Source: Modicisalibacter sp049808615
GTDB lineage: Bacteria; Pseudomonadota; Gammaproteobacteria; Pseudomonadales; Halomonadaceae
Assembly (NCBI RefSeq): GCF_049808615.1
Contig: NZ_JBNCAN010000014.1
Location: 1-64,000, forward strand
Direction of reading: 5' to 3'
Length of the DNA stretch: 64,000 bases
The notes beneath the pieces are model-generated. The model saw nothing but the letters and a program-made list of their open reading frames with translations, made no database searches and was not told the origin of the DNA. Each line of letters starts with the position of its first letter. Positions within the stretch are counted from its first letter, which is position 1. Below, piece by piece: positions 51,046-60,921 of this stretch. The translations under genes were made by a program, and so were the position numbers.

Positions 51046-52896
51046 TTAAATCCAGAGTTTCTTGACGGGTTTGCCGCCAAGCGTCAGATTGACCATCGCC
51101 CGGGAGACCAGGATGCCGGTGAACATCGAGGTCAGAATGCCCAGAGAGAGGGTGACGGCGAAGCCCTTCACCGGCCCGGTGCCGATCGAGAACAGGATCA
51201 CCGCGACCAGCAGGGTCGTCAGGTTGCCATCGATGATCGAAGTGAAGGCGCGCTCATAGCCGGCATGGATCGCCTGTTGTATCGGCATCTTGGCGCGCAG
51301 CTCTTCGCGTATGCGCTCGAAGATCAACACGTTGGCATCCACCGCCATCCCCAGAGTCAGCACGATACCGGCGATGCCCGGCAGGGTCAGAGTGGCACCC
51401 AGCATCGACAGGGCGGCGATCAACAGCACCAGGTTGGTCGCCAGGGCCAGGTTGGCGACTACGCCAAAAGCCTTGTAGCGGATCAGCATGAACAGCACGA
51501 CCAGCAGCAGACCGAGTTCGACGGAGAGAACGCCTTGCTCGATATTGGCCTTGCCCAGGCTCGGGCCGATGGTGCGCTCGGCGACGAAGTAGATCGGTGC
51601 GGCCAGGGAACCGGAGCGCAGCAGCAACGCCAGTTCCTCGGCTTCGGTGGGGGAGTCCAGTCCGGTGATACGAAAGCTGTTGCCCAGCGCGCTCTGGATG
51701 GTGGCCAGACTGATGATGCCCCGCTCGGTATAGGGCACGCGCTCCTCGACCTGTTCGCCATCCTTCATCACCATGCGCGTGCGTGTCTGGTTGTCGATAT
51801 AGACGACCGCCATGGCGCGCCCGATGTTCGAGCGAGTGGCACGGTTCATCAGCGTGCCGCCGGTGCCGTCCAGGTTGATGTTGACCTGGGGACGTCCGTT
51901 TTCATCGAAGCTACGGCTGGCGCTGGAAACGCTGTCACCGGTGATGATGACGTCGCGCATCAGCTCGGCGGTGCGCTGCTCATTGTTGCGAAAGGCGATG
52001 GTCTCGGTCTCGTTCTCCGGCGTGTCCGGACGAGCCTCGAGACGAAATTCCAGATTGGCGGTCGCGCCGACGATACGCTTGGCGGCAGCGGTGTCCTGTA
52101 CCCCGGGTAACTCGACGACGATGCGACTCGGACCCTGACGCTGCACCAGTGGCTCCGCCACCCCCAGTTCATTGACGCGGTTGCGCAGCGTGGTGAGGTT
52201 CTGGTTGATGGCGTAGTCCTGAATCTCGGTGACCTGCTGTTCCGTCAGTGTCATGGCCAGCATCGCGCCACGACCCGCCTCGCGGTCCTCGTACTGGAAA
52301 TCGGGGAATTCCCGGCTGATGATACGGCGGGCCTGGCTACGAGCGTCCTCGTCGATAAAGGTCAGTGTCAGCGTGCGATCCTCGATCTGGGTATCCCGGT
52401 AGCGAATGCGCTCATCCCGCAGGCTCTCGCGGATGGCGCTGGCGTTGACTTCCAGGCGCTGGGTGAGGGCGGCTTCCATATCGACTTCCAGAGCGAAGTG
52501 CACGCCGCCGCGCAGATCGAGCCCCAGATTCATGGGCGATGCCCCCAGGCTCTCGAGCCAGGCCGGCGTCGATTCCGCCAGGTTGAGCGCCACGGTGAAA
52601 TCGTCGCCGAGGGTTTCGTTGACGATGTTGCGCGCCTTGAGCTGGTCGTCCGCGTCTGCCAGGCGGATCAATGCGCCGTTGGCTTCATCGTCGATACGTT
52701 TGACGGCGATGTCGGCCTCATCGAGGGCGCTTCGCAGACGCTCGAGCTGACGCTCGTCGAGGGTGACATTGGCTCGAGAGCTGCTGATCTGAACTGCCGG
52801 GTCCTCGGGATAGAGGTTAGGCAGGGCATAGATCAGACCCACGATGAGCACGACAAGTATCAGCAGATACTTCCACATTGGATAGCGGTTGAGCAT
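51046..52896 (-). CDS. secD: Protein translocase subunit SecD
   Basis: This 616-residue RND-family subunit has a first membrane segment at the N-terminus and a large periplasmic P1 region (LGLDLRGGVHFALEV, RVNELGVAEPLVQRQG, RIVVELPGVQD). Five C-terminal membrane segments follow, with GIVLTLGMAVDANVLIFERIREE. It pairs with SecF and sits in the yajC-secD-secF operon. Confidence 0.95.
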   Translation of the reverse strand: MLNRYPMWKYLLILVVLIVGLIYALPNLYPEDPAVQISSSRANVTLDERQLERLRSALDEADIAVKRIDDEANGALIRLADADDQLKARNIVNETLGDDFTVALNLAESTPAWLESLGASPMNLGLDLRGGVHFALEVDMEAALTQRLEVNASAIRESLRDERIRYRDTQIEDRTLTLTFIDEDARSQARRIISREFPDFQYEDREAGRGAMLAMTLTEQQVTEIQDYAINQNLTTLRNRVNELGVAEPLVQRQGPSRIVVELPGVQDTAAAKRIVGATANLEFRLEARPDTPENETETIAFRNNEQRTAELMRDVIITGDSVSSASRSFDENGRPQVNINLDGTGGTLMNRATRSNIGRAMAVVYIDNQTRTRMVMKDGEQVEERVPYTERGIISLATIQSALGNSFRITGLDSPTEAEELALLLRSGSLAAPIYFVAERTIGPSLGKANIEQGVLSVELGLLLVVLFMLIRYKAFGVVANLALATNLVLLIAALSMLGATLTLPGIAGIVLTLGMAVDANVLIFERIREELRAKMPIQQAIHAGYERAFTSIIDGNLTTLLVAVILFSIGTGPVKGFAVTLSLGILTSMFTGILVSRAMVNLTLGGKPVKKLWI

Positions 52897-52965
52897 GGAA
52901 GCCCGGTCCTTGTTGCTACACGATGAAGACGCTGCCGATGGAATGTCGGCAGCGAGAGGGCGGAA

Positions 52966-53295
52966 TCAGATGGACTTCAGGGTGCCCTTGGGCAACACGG
53001 CGGCGACGGCGTTCTTCTGCACGCTAACCTCGGTGCCTTCGGCAATTTCCATGGCGATGAAGTCATCGGTGACCTTGGTGATGCGACCGATCAAGCCACC
53101 GCCGATCACGATCTCGTCACCCTTGGAAAGGTTGCTGATCAGCTGCTTGTGCTGCTTGGCGCGCTTGGATTGCGGGCGCCACAGCAGGAAATAGAAGATC
53201 AGCACGAAGCCGACCAGCATCACGATCTGGGCGATACCGCCGCCTGCTGCCGCGCCGCCTTCGGCGTGGGCCTGGGAGATGAAGAAATCCAGCAT
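52966..53295 (-). CDS. yajC: Sec translocon accessory subunit YajC
   Basis: This 109-residue protein has one membrane helix (about residues 22-42) followed by the YajC signature RPQSKRAKQHKQLISNL and KGDEIVIGGGLIGRI. It associates with SecDF. It lies between tgt and secD in the usual order. Confidence 0.94.
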   Translation of the reverse strand: MLDFFISQAHAEGGAAAGGGIAQIVMLVGFVLIFYFLLWRPQSKRAKQHKQLISNLSKGDEIVIGGGLIGRITKVTDDFIAMEIAEGTEVSVQKNAVAAVLPKGTLKSI

Positions 53296-53439
53296 GTGTC
53301 AGTGTCTCCTGGACAATTTATATGAAGTTGCGAATAGAGAGCCGAATACTCCGAATTCAGCCAAAAACGATCTTCCCTGAGGGTTCTACAAGGATGCTGC
53401 TCGGTCGTGTGCGATTCTTGCTCAGTTCTCGCCAAGAGC

Positions 53440-54576
53440 TCAATCCGGCGCATCGGGTACCGGTAATCCACGCTGCGTATAGAACATTTCCACGAAGTTC
53501 GCCAATGTACCCGCTTCGATAGCACCGCGCAAACCGGTCATGACCCGTTGGTAATAGCGCAGATTGTGGATGGTATTGAGCATGGCGCCAAGCATCTCGC
53601 CACAGCGGTCCAGATGGTGCAGATAGCCCCGGGAGAAGTGCCGGCAGGTATAACAATCGCACGCTTCCTCGAGCGGGCGGATGTCGTGGCGATGCTTGGC
53701 GTTTCGAATCTTGATCGTGCCCTCGGCGGTAAACAGGTGCCCGTTGCGGGCGTTGCGGGTCGGCATCACGCAATCGAACATGTCGATGCCGCGACGCACG
53801 CCCTCGACCAGGTCCTCGGGCTTGCCGACGCCCATCAAGTAGCGTGGCTTGTTGTCCGGCATCCAGCTCGGCAGATAATCGAGCACCTCGATCATTTCTT
53901 CCTTGGGCTCGCCCACCGACAGCCCGCCGATGGCCAGGCCGTCGAAGCCGATGGCCTCGAGCCCCTCAAGAGAGCGCTTGCGCAGCTCCGGGTACATGCC
54001 GCCCTGAATGATGCCAAACAGCGCCGCGGGCGAATCGCCGTGGGCGTCTCGGGAACGCTGGGCCCAGCGCAGGGAAAGCTCCATCGAGCGTTGCGCTTCT
54101 TCCTGGGTGGCCGGATAGGGTGTGCATTCGTCGAAGATCATCACGACGTCGGAGCCCAGCGCGCGCTGTACCGCCATGGACTCTTCCGGTCCCATGAACA
54201 CCTTGGCGCCATCCACCGGTGAGCGAAAATGCACGCCCTGTTCGGTGATCTTGCGCATCGCGCCCAGAGAGAAAACCTGGAAACCGCCGGAGTCGGTCAG
54301 GATCGGCCCCTGCCACTGGGAGAAATCATGCAGATCGCCATGGGCTTCGATCACCTCGACGCCGGGGCGCAGCCACAAGTGGAACGTGTTGCCGAGGATG
54401 ATCTCGGCCCCGATCTCCCCGACGCTCTGTGGCGTCATGCCCTTGACCGTGCCGTAAGTGCCCACCGGCATGAAGGTGGGGGTTTCCACCGTGCCTCGGG
54501 GAAAGGTCAATCTGCCGCGACGGGCACGCCCGTCACTGGCTAGACGCTTGAAACTCATGAAGCATTCGTTGCGCAT
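53440..54576 (-). CDS. tgt: Queuine/preQ1 tRNA-ribosyltransferase
   Basis: This enzyme of about 372-378 residues exchanges guanine 34 for preQ1 in GUN-anticodon tRNAs. Motifs: GTYGTVKGMTPQSV, ILTDSGGFQVFSLGAMRKI (catalytic Asp), FDECTPYPATQEEA, YLMGVGKPEDLVEGV and FDCVMPTRNARNGHLFT. The zinc ligands are in CDCYTCRHFSRGYLHHL. The start is either 54576 or the ATG at 54558 (MSFKRLASDG), which aligns better with other Tgt proteins. Confidence 0.94.
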   Translation of the reverse strand: MRNECFMSFKRLASDGRARRGRLTFPRGTVETPTFMPVGTYGTVKGMTPQSVGEIGAEIILGNTFHLWLRPGVEVIEAHGDLHDFSQWQGPILTDSGGFQVFSLGAMRKITEQGVHFRSPVDGAKVFMGPEESMAVQRALGSDVVMIFDECTPYPATQEEAQRSMELSLRWAQRSRDAHGDSPAALFGIIQGGMYPELRKRSLEGLEAIGFDGLAIGGLSVGEPKEEMIEVLDYLPSWMPDNKPRYLMGVGKPEDLVEGVRRGIDMFDCVMPTRNARNGHLFTAEGTIKIRNAKHRHDIRPLEEACDCYTCRHFSRGYLHHLDRCGEMLGAMLNTIHNLRYYQRVMTGLRGAIEAGTLANFVEMFYTQRGLPVPDAPD

Positions 54577-54590
54577 GGGATTCTCGAAAA

Positions 54591-55637
54591 TCAGGAAATC
54601 GTTGGCGCGCGGGTCAAAAACATCGCATCGCCATAACTAAAGAATGAATAACGATGGACGACCGCTTCCTGATAAGCCCGCATCACGGGGTTGAATCCCG
54701 CAAACGCCGAGACCAGCATCAGCAGCGTCGATTCCGGCAGATGAAAGTTGGTCACCAGGGCATCGACGCAACGCCATTCATAGCCTGGATAGATGAAGAT
54801 ATCGGTCTCGCCTCGAAAGGGCGCTATCTCGCCATTCGGGCTGTTCGCGCACGCACTTTCCAGGCAGCGCACACTGGTGGTGCCGACCGCGACGACTCTA
54901 TTGCCGCGAGCACGGGCGGCGCGCACCTGTTCGCAGACCGCCTCATCCACCTCGAGCCATTCGCTGTGCATATGATGCTCGCGGATATCCTCGACCCGTA
55001 CCGGCTGAAAGGTGCCCGCACCCACGTGCAGGGTGACGAAAGCGTGTTCGATGCCGCGTTCGCGCAAGGCATCCATCAGCGGCTGATCGAAATGCAATCC
55101 CGCGGTGGGCGCAGCCACGGCACCCTCGCGTCGCGCGTAGATCGTCTGGTAGCGCTCCCGATCGGCGAGTTCATCTTCTCGCGTGATATAGGGCGGCAAG
55201 GGCATGTGCCCGTGGCGTTCGAGCAATTCGATCAGGGGCCTATCGCCGTAAAAGCGCAGTTCGAACAGTGCTTCTTGGCGACCTTCGACCACGGCGCGGA
55301 TATCGCCTTCAAAGACGAGTTCGGTGCCGGGCTTGGGCGACTTGCTGGCCCGGATGTGGGCCAGGCCCCGATGGGCATCCAAGGGACGTTCGAGCAGCAT
55401 CTCCACGCGCCCCCCGCTGGCTTTATGGCCATGCAGTCGGGCAGGAATCACTCGAGTGTCATTGAATACCAGCAAATCCCCGGGGATGAGCAGTTCGAGC
55501 AGGTCGGTAAAGCGCCGATGCGCCAGTTCGCCAGTTTCACCCTCTACACACAGCAGGCGACAATCGCTGCGCTGCTCGGAGGGATAACGGGCGATCAGTT
55601 CGTCTGGGAGATCGAAATGGAAATCGGCACGCTGCAT
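54591..55637 (-). CDS. queA: S-adenosylmethionine:tRNA ribosyltransferase-isomerase QueA
   Basis: This 348-residue enzyme makes epoxyqueuosine from preQ1-tRNA. Motifs: FDLPDELIARYPSEQR at the N-terminus, DLLVFNDTRVIPARLHG, APTAGLHFDQPLMDAL, HVGAGTFQPVR and VTNFHLPESTLLMLVSAF. The ATG at 55637 gives the standard N-terminus, although the frame is open to 55739. It precedes tgt by 14 bases. Confidence 0.95.
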   Translation of the reverse strand: MQRADFHFDLPDELIARYPSEQRSDCRLLCVEGETGELAHRRFTDLLELLIPGDLLVFNDTRVIPARLHGHKASGGRVEMLLERPLDAHRGLAHIRASKSPKPGTELVFEGDIRAVVEGRQEALFELRFYGDRPLIELLERHGHMPLPPYITREDELADRERYQTIYARREGAVAAPTAGLHFDQPLMDALRERGIEHAFVTLHVGAGTFQPVRVEDIREHHMHSEWLEVDEAVCEQVRAARARGNRVVAVGTTSVRCLESACANSPNGEIAPFRGETDIFIYPGYEWRCVDALVTNFHLPESTLLMLVSAFAGFNPVMRAYQEAVVHRYSFFSYGDAMFLTRAPTIS

Positions 55638-55815
55638 GAAAACGGGACTGCCAGGCAAGATGAAATGATAGTGACGCCGAGCGGATGATGGTGTCGACCG
55701 CTCGATAGGGCGCACATGATAGCCGAGTGTGGCTTCCAAGTCAGTTCATCAAGCCAGGTCAGGAAGCCGGTCGGCATTGACGCAGCGTCGAAGCACCGTA
55801 TAATGCGTTCCCGTT

Positions 55816-55902
55816 GCCGGTGTGGCGGAATTGGTAGACGCAGCGGATTCAAAATCCGCCGCTAGCGATAGCGTGTCGGTTCGAGTCCGACCATCGGCAC
55901 CA
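55816..55902 (+). tRNA. tRNA-Leu (CAA)
   Basis: This 87-base class II tRNA has acceptor strands GCCGGTG/CATCGGC, a CAA anticodon within a loop flanked by GCGGA and TCCGC arms, a long variable arm (GCTAGCGATAGC), the T-arm GTCGGTTCGAGTCCGAC and an encoded CCA. It is the left boundary of the integrated element that follows. Confidence 0.95.
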
Positions 55903-55973
55903 CAAATTCAGCAAGTTAGCCTTCCTTCCTTGCATTACTCCCTATCACGGCATATCGTCCAATGACGCCCTTT

Positions 55974-55994
55974 TATTGGGACAGGTATTGGGAC
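55974..55994 (+). repeat. Left pair of TATTGGGAC direct repeats
   Basis: TATTGGGAC occurs at 55974-55982 and again at 55986-55994, 12 bases start to start. A matching pair lies at the right end of the element. They sit between the attachment site and the integrase start, where recombinase arm sites are expected. Confidence 0.6.
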
Positions 55995-56002
55995 AAGCCG
56001 AT

Positions 56003-57286
56003 ATGCCGAGAAAAGCCCGCGAGTTATCCGCTCTTGAGGTAAGACGTCTGACAGGCCCTGGCCGCCATGCGGTTGGCGGTGCCGATGGCCTATTCTTGCG
56101 AGTGACTCAGGCTGGTAGCCGGTCATGGGTGCTGCGCTATCCCACCGGCGAGAAACGTCTATCTGCCAGCGGCAAGCCGTTTGCCGTCTATCGCGACGTT
56201 GGCTTGGGCAGCTATCCCAATACCAGCCTGGCCAATGCCCGCAAACAGGCCGAAGCGATTCGCGAAAAGCTGGCTAAAGGTGTCGACCCGCTCATCGAGA
56301 AGAAGGCCGCCAAGCAGGCACGTCGAGCCGCTGAGCTGCGTCGTCTGTCTTTTGCCCAGGCAGTCGCTGCTGTGGTGAAAATCAAGCAGGCCGAGGCGAG
56401 CAATGCCAAGCATGCCGGCCAGTGGGCTACTACGCTGGCGACCTATGCCGTCCCAGCGCTAGGCACCATGTCTGTGGCCGATATCGAGTTGGCTCACGTA
56501 AAGCAAGCGCTTGAGCCTATCTGGCAAGACAAGCCCACCACCGCCGCCCGAGTGCGCCAGCGCATCGAGACGGTTCTGGCATGGGCAACTGCCCACGGCC
56601 ACCGAACTGGCCCCAATCCCGCCGCCTGGAAAGGCAACCTCGACGCCGTACTACCGGCTCCGAGCAAGATCACGAAGAAGGCGCACCATCGCGCCATGCC
56701 CATCGACGCAATGCCCGAGTTCTGGAAGCGGCTGTGCGGACGTGACGATATGCCGGCCAAGGCGCTGGCTTTTGCGATCCTGACCGGCAGTCGATCCGGC
56801 GAGGCACTAGGCGCCCGCTGGCAAGAGTTCGATCTGGCTGGTGCTACCTGGACAATTCCGCCTGAGCGCATGAAGGGCCGCCGTGAGCATCGTGTGCCGC
56901 TGGCGCCGGTGGCTGTGGAGTTGCTGCGCTCACTGCCTCAGGGTGATGAAGGGCTGGTATTCACGCGCGACAAGGGCCGCAAGCTAGCCGACCGAGCAAT
57001 GACCGACCTGCTGGCCGCCATGGGCGAAAAGGAGCGGGCAACCGTTCATGGCTTTCGCAGCACGCTACGCGACTGGATGAGCGAGCGCACTGCAACCCCG
57101 CATGACGTGGCTTAGATGATCCTGGCTCACGCCATTGGCAATCAAGCCGAGGCCGCCTACCGACGTGGCGACTTGATGGTCAAGCGAGCCCGGGTGATGA
57201 AGCAGTGGGCCGCCTTCCTTAGCACCGCGCCAGCACAAGCCGGAAGCGTAACCCCGATCCGTGAGAACAAGGTGGCCGCCGAATAG
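56003..57286 (+). pseudogene. P4-type tyrosine integrase interrupted by an amber codon
   Basis: The frame has the N-terminal DUF4102-type arm-binding domain (VGGADGLFLRVTQAGSRSWV), a core-binding region and the catalytic domain: Arg in TGSRSGEALGARW and His-x-x-Arg in VHGFRSTLRDW. At 57113-57115 a TAG interrupts the sequence where relatives have a Glu codon (HDVA-stop-MILAHAIG). Reading continues in frame to 57286 with the second His (LAHAIG) and the nucleophile Tyr in AAYRRGDL. The truncated product would lack the nucleophile. One base change (GAG to TAG) explains it, so the loss is recent, unless the amber codon is read through. Confidence 0.85.
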
Positions 57287-57394
57287 CTGGTGCCATCGAC
57301 CCCGTTGGCTGGCCTAGGGTAGCTCCCGAACGTGCGGCAAACTCCACCGTGCTGGCCAGTCTCTCTCAATGGAGTGAACGTGAGGAGTGGCGCA

Positions 57395-58072
57395 ATGGCT
57401 GAAGGTGAACAGCAGCGGGGGCTCAGTATCCCAAAGCATGTTTCTCGCCATTTAGAGATCACCGGTGCTGAAGGCCAAGTATCTCCCATACGGTGGCACG
57501 ACAACCAAGACCTTCCAAAAGCAGGCCAAGCTCTTCTTCTGGAAATGTTGGAGGAGATCCGGCGCATAGAGGATGTTGGTGACAGCGCTTCGAAAAGATA
57601 TAAAGAAACCAAGTTATGCGCGACCTTGATCGAACATTTACTAGCTTTGTCTGAAACATCAATTTCAGATGCCAATTCAATGGCCGCATTACTTCTTGGT
57701 TATTTGTATCGCGGGCTCTCGCTTCCCAGTGAAAAGCGCTACGAAGCTGTGAGTCAGGAGACATTTCGATTTCTCTACGCAGAGTACAGCCGAGGAAATA
57801 GTAACCTCAAAAAGGCGCAGCAGCAGGGACGTGATTGGATGAAGCGCAAGGCTGCCGAAATATGGGAGCAGGATCATACTCAGCAATTTCGTATTGCAGA
57901 TGTTGCCAGTAAGGTGCAGTCCATGGCAAAGCAAGAAGCCGAGCGGCGCAAGAAGCTGGGTGACACCAAGCCGCTAACTTGCTGGGGAACGAACCTGGCA
58001 ACTATTAGAAGAAATATCAAGCAGGTGGCGCCAGCGTACGCCAAACAAGCAGGTCGACCACGGAAAACCTAG
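57395..58072 (+). CDS. Hypothetical protein of the element, 225 aa
   Basis: No family is recognised. It is soluble and helix-rich, with a basic C-terminal end (AYAKQAGRPRKT). The middle contains two helical stretches (LLLEMLEEIRRIEDV and LCATLIEHLLALSE). The ATG at 57395 has TGAGGAG before it; the frame is open from 57332. It is somewhat richer in A/T than its neighbours, so it may be a cargo gene added later to the element. A defence function would fit its position next to the integrase but has no direct support. Confidence 0.7.
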   Translation: MAEGEQQRGLSIPKHVSRHLEITGAEGQVSPIRWHDNQDLPKAGQALLLEMLEEIRRIEDVGDSASKRYKETKLCATLIEHLLALSETSISDANSMAALLLGYLYRGLSLPSEKRYEAVSQETFRFLYAEYSRGNSNLKKAQQQGRDWMKRKAAEIWEQDHTQQFRIADVASKVQSMAKQEAERRKKLGDTKPLTCWGTNLATIRRNIKQVAPAYAKQAGRPRKT

Positions 58073-58154
58073 ACAGCAGTACTCCCGTCAATTTTTCCTG
58101 CCTCCCTACCTCTCTAACCTTGGTCATGCATCCCCTATCAAGAGGAATTAACGC

Positions 58155-58349
58155 ATGACCCCCGAGACCATCCGCACTTGGCTTGCTGCCAAACAAGTCG
58201 CATCCCGCTACGAAGTTGGCATCGCCACCGTCTGGCGCTGGGCACGTGACCGGCAAGACTTCCCGAAACCCAAGAGACTGGGCGACAACTGCACCCGTTG
58301 GCGCCTGGCCGATCTTGAGCAGTGGGAAAACGAGCGGGAGGTGGCCTAA
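58155..58349 (+). CDS. AlpA-like helix-turn-helix regulator
   Basis: This 64-residue protein has the pattern of AlpA/excisionase-type regulators: QVASRYEVGIATVWRWARD, DFPKPKRLGDNCTRWRLADLEQWENE. Such proteins activate integrase genes or act in excision of P4-like elements. An AGAGGAA site precedes it. Its stop overlaps the next small frame (TAATG). Confidence 0.82.
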   Translation: MTPETIRTWLAAKQVASRYEVGIATVWRWARDRQDFPKPKRLGDNCTRWRLADLEQWENEREVA

Positions 58350-58468
58350 TGCTTGCCCATACTACCCCGTATCGCTTTGCCCGAGACGCCGCCGAGACGA
58401 TCAATGCCCGCCTGCTGGTACCTCTTGGCGGCCTTGAGACTTTCCACGAAGCACACCTCAGCCAATAA
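58349..58468 (+). CDS. Small overlapping ORF, 39 aa
   Basis: The ATG overlaps the stop of the AlpA-like gene. The frame reads MLAHTTPYRFARDAAETINA and continues to LETFHEAHLSQ. Coupling to its neighbour and placement before the primase suggest it is translated. Family unknown. Confidence 0.45.
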   Translation: MLAHTTPYRFARDAAETINARLLVPLGGLETFHEAHLSQ

Positions 58469-58495
58469 CCATCGTCGTGAGGCGAAGGAGAAAAA

Positions 58496-59425
58496 ATGAC
58501 GGACATGAAAAAGCCCGCGCAACGGCGGGCCATTCCAAGTAATTCGAGCGTGGCGGCTCATCGGCATTCTATCATCGAGGCCGCCCTGGCAGAAGCGCTG
58601 ATCGAGCGTGGCGTCACCGTCCCGGCCCTTCGTGCCGATGGCGAGATTCACCGCTTCGACGCTCCGGACAAGAAACGCGGCAACCTGTCCGGCTGGTACG
58701 TAGTGCCGACGCATGAGGTGGGCGTGTTCGGCTTCTGGCACACCGGCGAGCAGCAGACCGTCACCCTGCGGGGTGAATACGACCCCATCGCTGCCGAGCA
58801 GGCCCGTCAAGCTGCCGAGAGGGCGCGCAGAGAGCGCCAGCAGCAACGGGTGCAGGATCAGGCCAGGGCAGCATCCCGAGCCCGGGAGACGTGGCTACAG
58901 GCCGGCTTTGCCTTGGCAGAGCATCCCTACCTGCTGGCCAAAGGCGTGCAGCCGCACGGACTCAAGGCCCAGGGCCAGACGCTGCTGGTGCCGCTGTTCT
59001 TCGCCGGGAAGCTGGTCAACCTGCAGCGCATCGCTGCCGATGGCGCCAAGCGCTTCATGAAAGGCGGCCGGATCAAGGGCGCGGCGTGCCCTGTGGGCCG
59101 GATCGCTGGCGCTTCCACCGTCTACATCTGCGAAGGCTGGGCCACTGCCGCCACCATCCACGAGACCACTGGCCACCCGGTCGTGGCTGCGATGAACGCC
59201 GGCAACCTGGAGCCCGTCGCTCGGCGCCTTCGTGCTTCCCTGCCTGACGCGGAGATCATCATCGCCGCGGACAACGATCGGCACACCGCAGGCAATCCCG
59301 GTTATGCCGCCGCCCACAAGGCTGCCGAGGCCATTCGGGCCGGCCTGACCTGGCCGCGCTTCCCCTGCACCGATTGCAAGTGCTCAGACTTCAATGACCT
59401 GGCCAAGTGCAAGGAGGCGCAATGA
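58496..59425 (+). CDS. Toprim-domain primase-like protein
   Basis: This 309-residue protein has an N-terminal region (GEIHRFDAPDKKRGNLSGWY) and an Arg/Gln-rich coiled-coil linker (about residues 100-125). The C-terminal toprim domain has Glu in VYICEGWATAATIHETTG, Asp-x-Asn-Asp in IIAADNDRHTAGNPG and a final DFNDLA. It should prime replication of the element with the DUF3987 protein. It starts after GAAGGAGA and ends in an ATGA overlap with that gene. Confidence 0.85.
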   Translation: MTDMKKPAQRRAIPSNSSVAAHRHSIIEAALAEALIERGVTVPALRADGEIHRFDAPDKKRGNLSGWYVVPTHEVGVFGFWHTGEQQTVTLRGEYDPIAAEQARQAAERARRERQQQRVQDQARAASRARETWLQAGFALAEHPYLLAKGVQPHGLKAQGQTLLVPLFFAGKLVNLQRIAADGAKRFMKGGRIKGAACPVGRIAGASTVYICEGWATAATIHETTGHPVVAAMNAGNLEPVARRLRASLPDAEIIIAADNDRHTAGNPGYAAAHKAAEAIRAGLTWPRFPCTDCKCSDFNDLAKCKEAQ

Positions 59426-60921
59426 ACATGTTAGAGCAGCTTAACCGCCCCGCCAGCGTGACGCCTGACCCCAAGCCGCTGCCGGACAGCCTGCCGCCGG
59501 TGCCGGCCTTCGAGCCCGAGATGCTTCCCGTGGATCTGTGCGATTACGTCATGGACGTGGCGCAGCGTACCCAATGCCCGCCGGAGTATTGCGCCATCGC
59601 TGCCCTGGTGCTGCTGTCGGGGCTGGCGGGCCACAAGGTGCGTCTCCGGCCCAAGCAGCATGACGACTGGGAGATCGTGATCGTACTGTGGGGGCTGCTG
59701 ATCGGCGATCCGTCGATGATGAAAACGCCCGCCATCAAGGCCATGCGCTTTGCCCTGGATGCCATCGAGGCCGACCTACGCCGCGACTTCGAGAACGCCC
59801 AGGCCGAGCACGAGGCCGATGCCGAACTGCACGAGCTGGCCAAGGCCGCTGCCAAGAAGCAGGCCAAGGGGTTCGCCGACAAAGGCGATCTGCAGGCCGC
59901 CAAGGACGTGCTGATGAACGTGGACGAGCTGGCGCCGCCCAAGGCACCGCAGCGCTTGACCATGAACGACGCCACCGTGGAAAAGGCCGGCGAGCTGATG
60001 AACGAGAGCGAGCATCACCTGACCATCGTGCGCGATGAAATGGCAGGACTGCTGAGCAAGATGCAGCAGGAGGAGTACGCCGCCGACCGCGCTTTCTACC
60101 TCGAATGCTTCAACGGCGACTCGCGCTTCACCTATGACCGCATCGGACGCGGCACCGTGGCCATCGAGCGCTGCGCCCTCAACCTGATCGGCGGCATCCA
60201 GCCCAGTAAGCTGGCGCCCATCGTGCGCGGCGCGCTCAAGGGCACGGCCAATGATGGCTTGATCCAGCGCTTCCAACTGGCCGTCTGGCCCGACCCGGTA
60301 CGCCACTGGGAATGGATCGACCGCTCACCCGATCCTCGCGCCAAGGAACGCTATGCGCAGACCTTCTATCGGCTCCACAGCCTCGACCTTGGCACCGACG
60401 AGGACGGCAACCCGCCGGCCTGGCGCTTCACCGAGATCGCGCAAGGGCACTTCATCGAGTGGATGACCGAACTCAACCGGGAGTGCCGCAGCGGTCGGCT
60501 GTCACCGCTACTGGCCGAGCACTTGATGAAGCTGCCTAAGACTGTCGGCAGCCTGGCCCTGCTGTTCGCGCTGATCGACGGCGAGCACGGTAGCGTGAGC
60601 GAGACATCCCTGCTGCGCGCCCTGGAATGGGCCGACTTCCTGACCCAGCACACCGAGCGCCTGTACAGCGCCGCGTCCAACCGTGACGTAGAAGGCGCCC
60701 GCCTGATCCTCAAGCGTCGCGCCAAGCTGCCCCAGCCCTTCAAGGCCCGGCAAGTGCAGCAGCGCGGCTGGGCCGGACTGGATACGTCCGAGGCGGTGCA
60801 GTCGGCCCTCGATCTGCTGGACGAGCACGGCTACCTGACCGCCATGGAGACGCCAACCGCAGGACGACCGCGCACCGATTACTGGTGGCATCCCGACTTC
60901 ATTCCCCAGGAGGTGGCGTAA
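59422..60921 (+). CDS. DUF3987 (YfjI-like) helicase-like protein
   Basis: This 499-residue protein has a DUF3987 core: LVLLSGLAGHKVRLRPKQ, a P-loop variant GDPSMMKTPAIKAM (Walker A), IVRDEMAGLLSKM (Walker B) and a following ALNLIGGIQPSKL. It is likely the replicative helicase of the element. Both its ends overlap neighbouring genes, by 4 and 1 bases. An Ala/Lys/Glu-rich insertion (about residues 125-180) is predicted to be helical. Confidence 0.85.
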   Translation: MNMLEQLNRPASVTPDPKPLPDSLPPVPAFEPEMLPVDLCDYVMDVAQRTQCPPEYCAIAALVLLSGLAGHKVRLRPKQHDDWEIVIVLWGLLIGDPSMMKTPAIKAMRFALDAIEADLRRDFENAQAEHEADAELHELAKAAAKKQAKGFADKGDLQAAKDVLMNVDELAPPKAPQRLTMNDATVEKAGELMNESEHHLTIVRDEMAGLLSKMQQEEYAADRAFYLECFNGDSRFTYDRIGRGTVAIERCALNLIGGIQPSKLAPIVRGALKGTANDGLIQRFQLAVWPDPVRHWEWIDRSPDPRAKERYAQTFYRLHSLDLGTDEDGNPPAWRFTEIAQGHFIEWMTELNRECRSGRLSPLLAEHLMKLPKTVGSLALLFALIDGEHGSVSETSLLRALEWADFLTQHTERLYSAASNRDVEGARLILKRRAKLPQPFKARQVQQRGWAGLDTSEAVQSALDLLDEHGYLTAMETPTAGRPRTDYWWHPDFIPQEVA

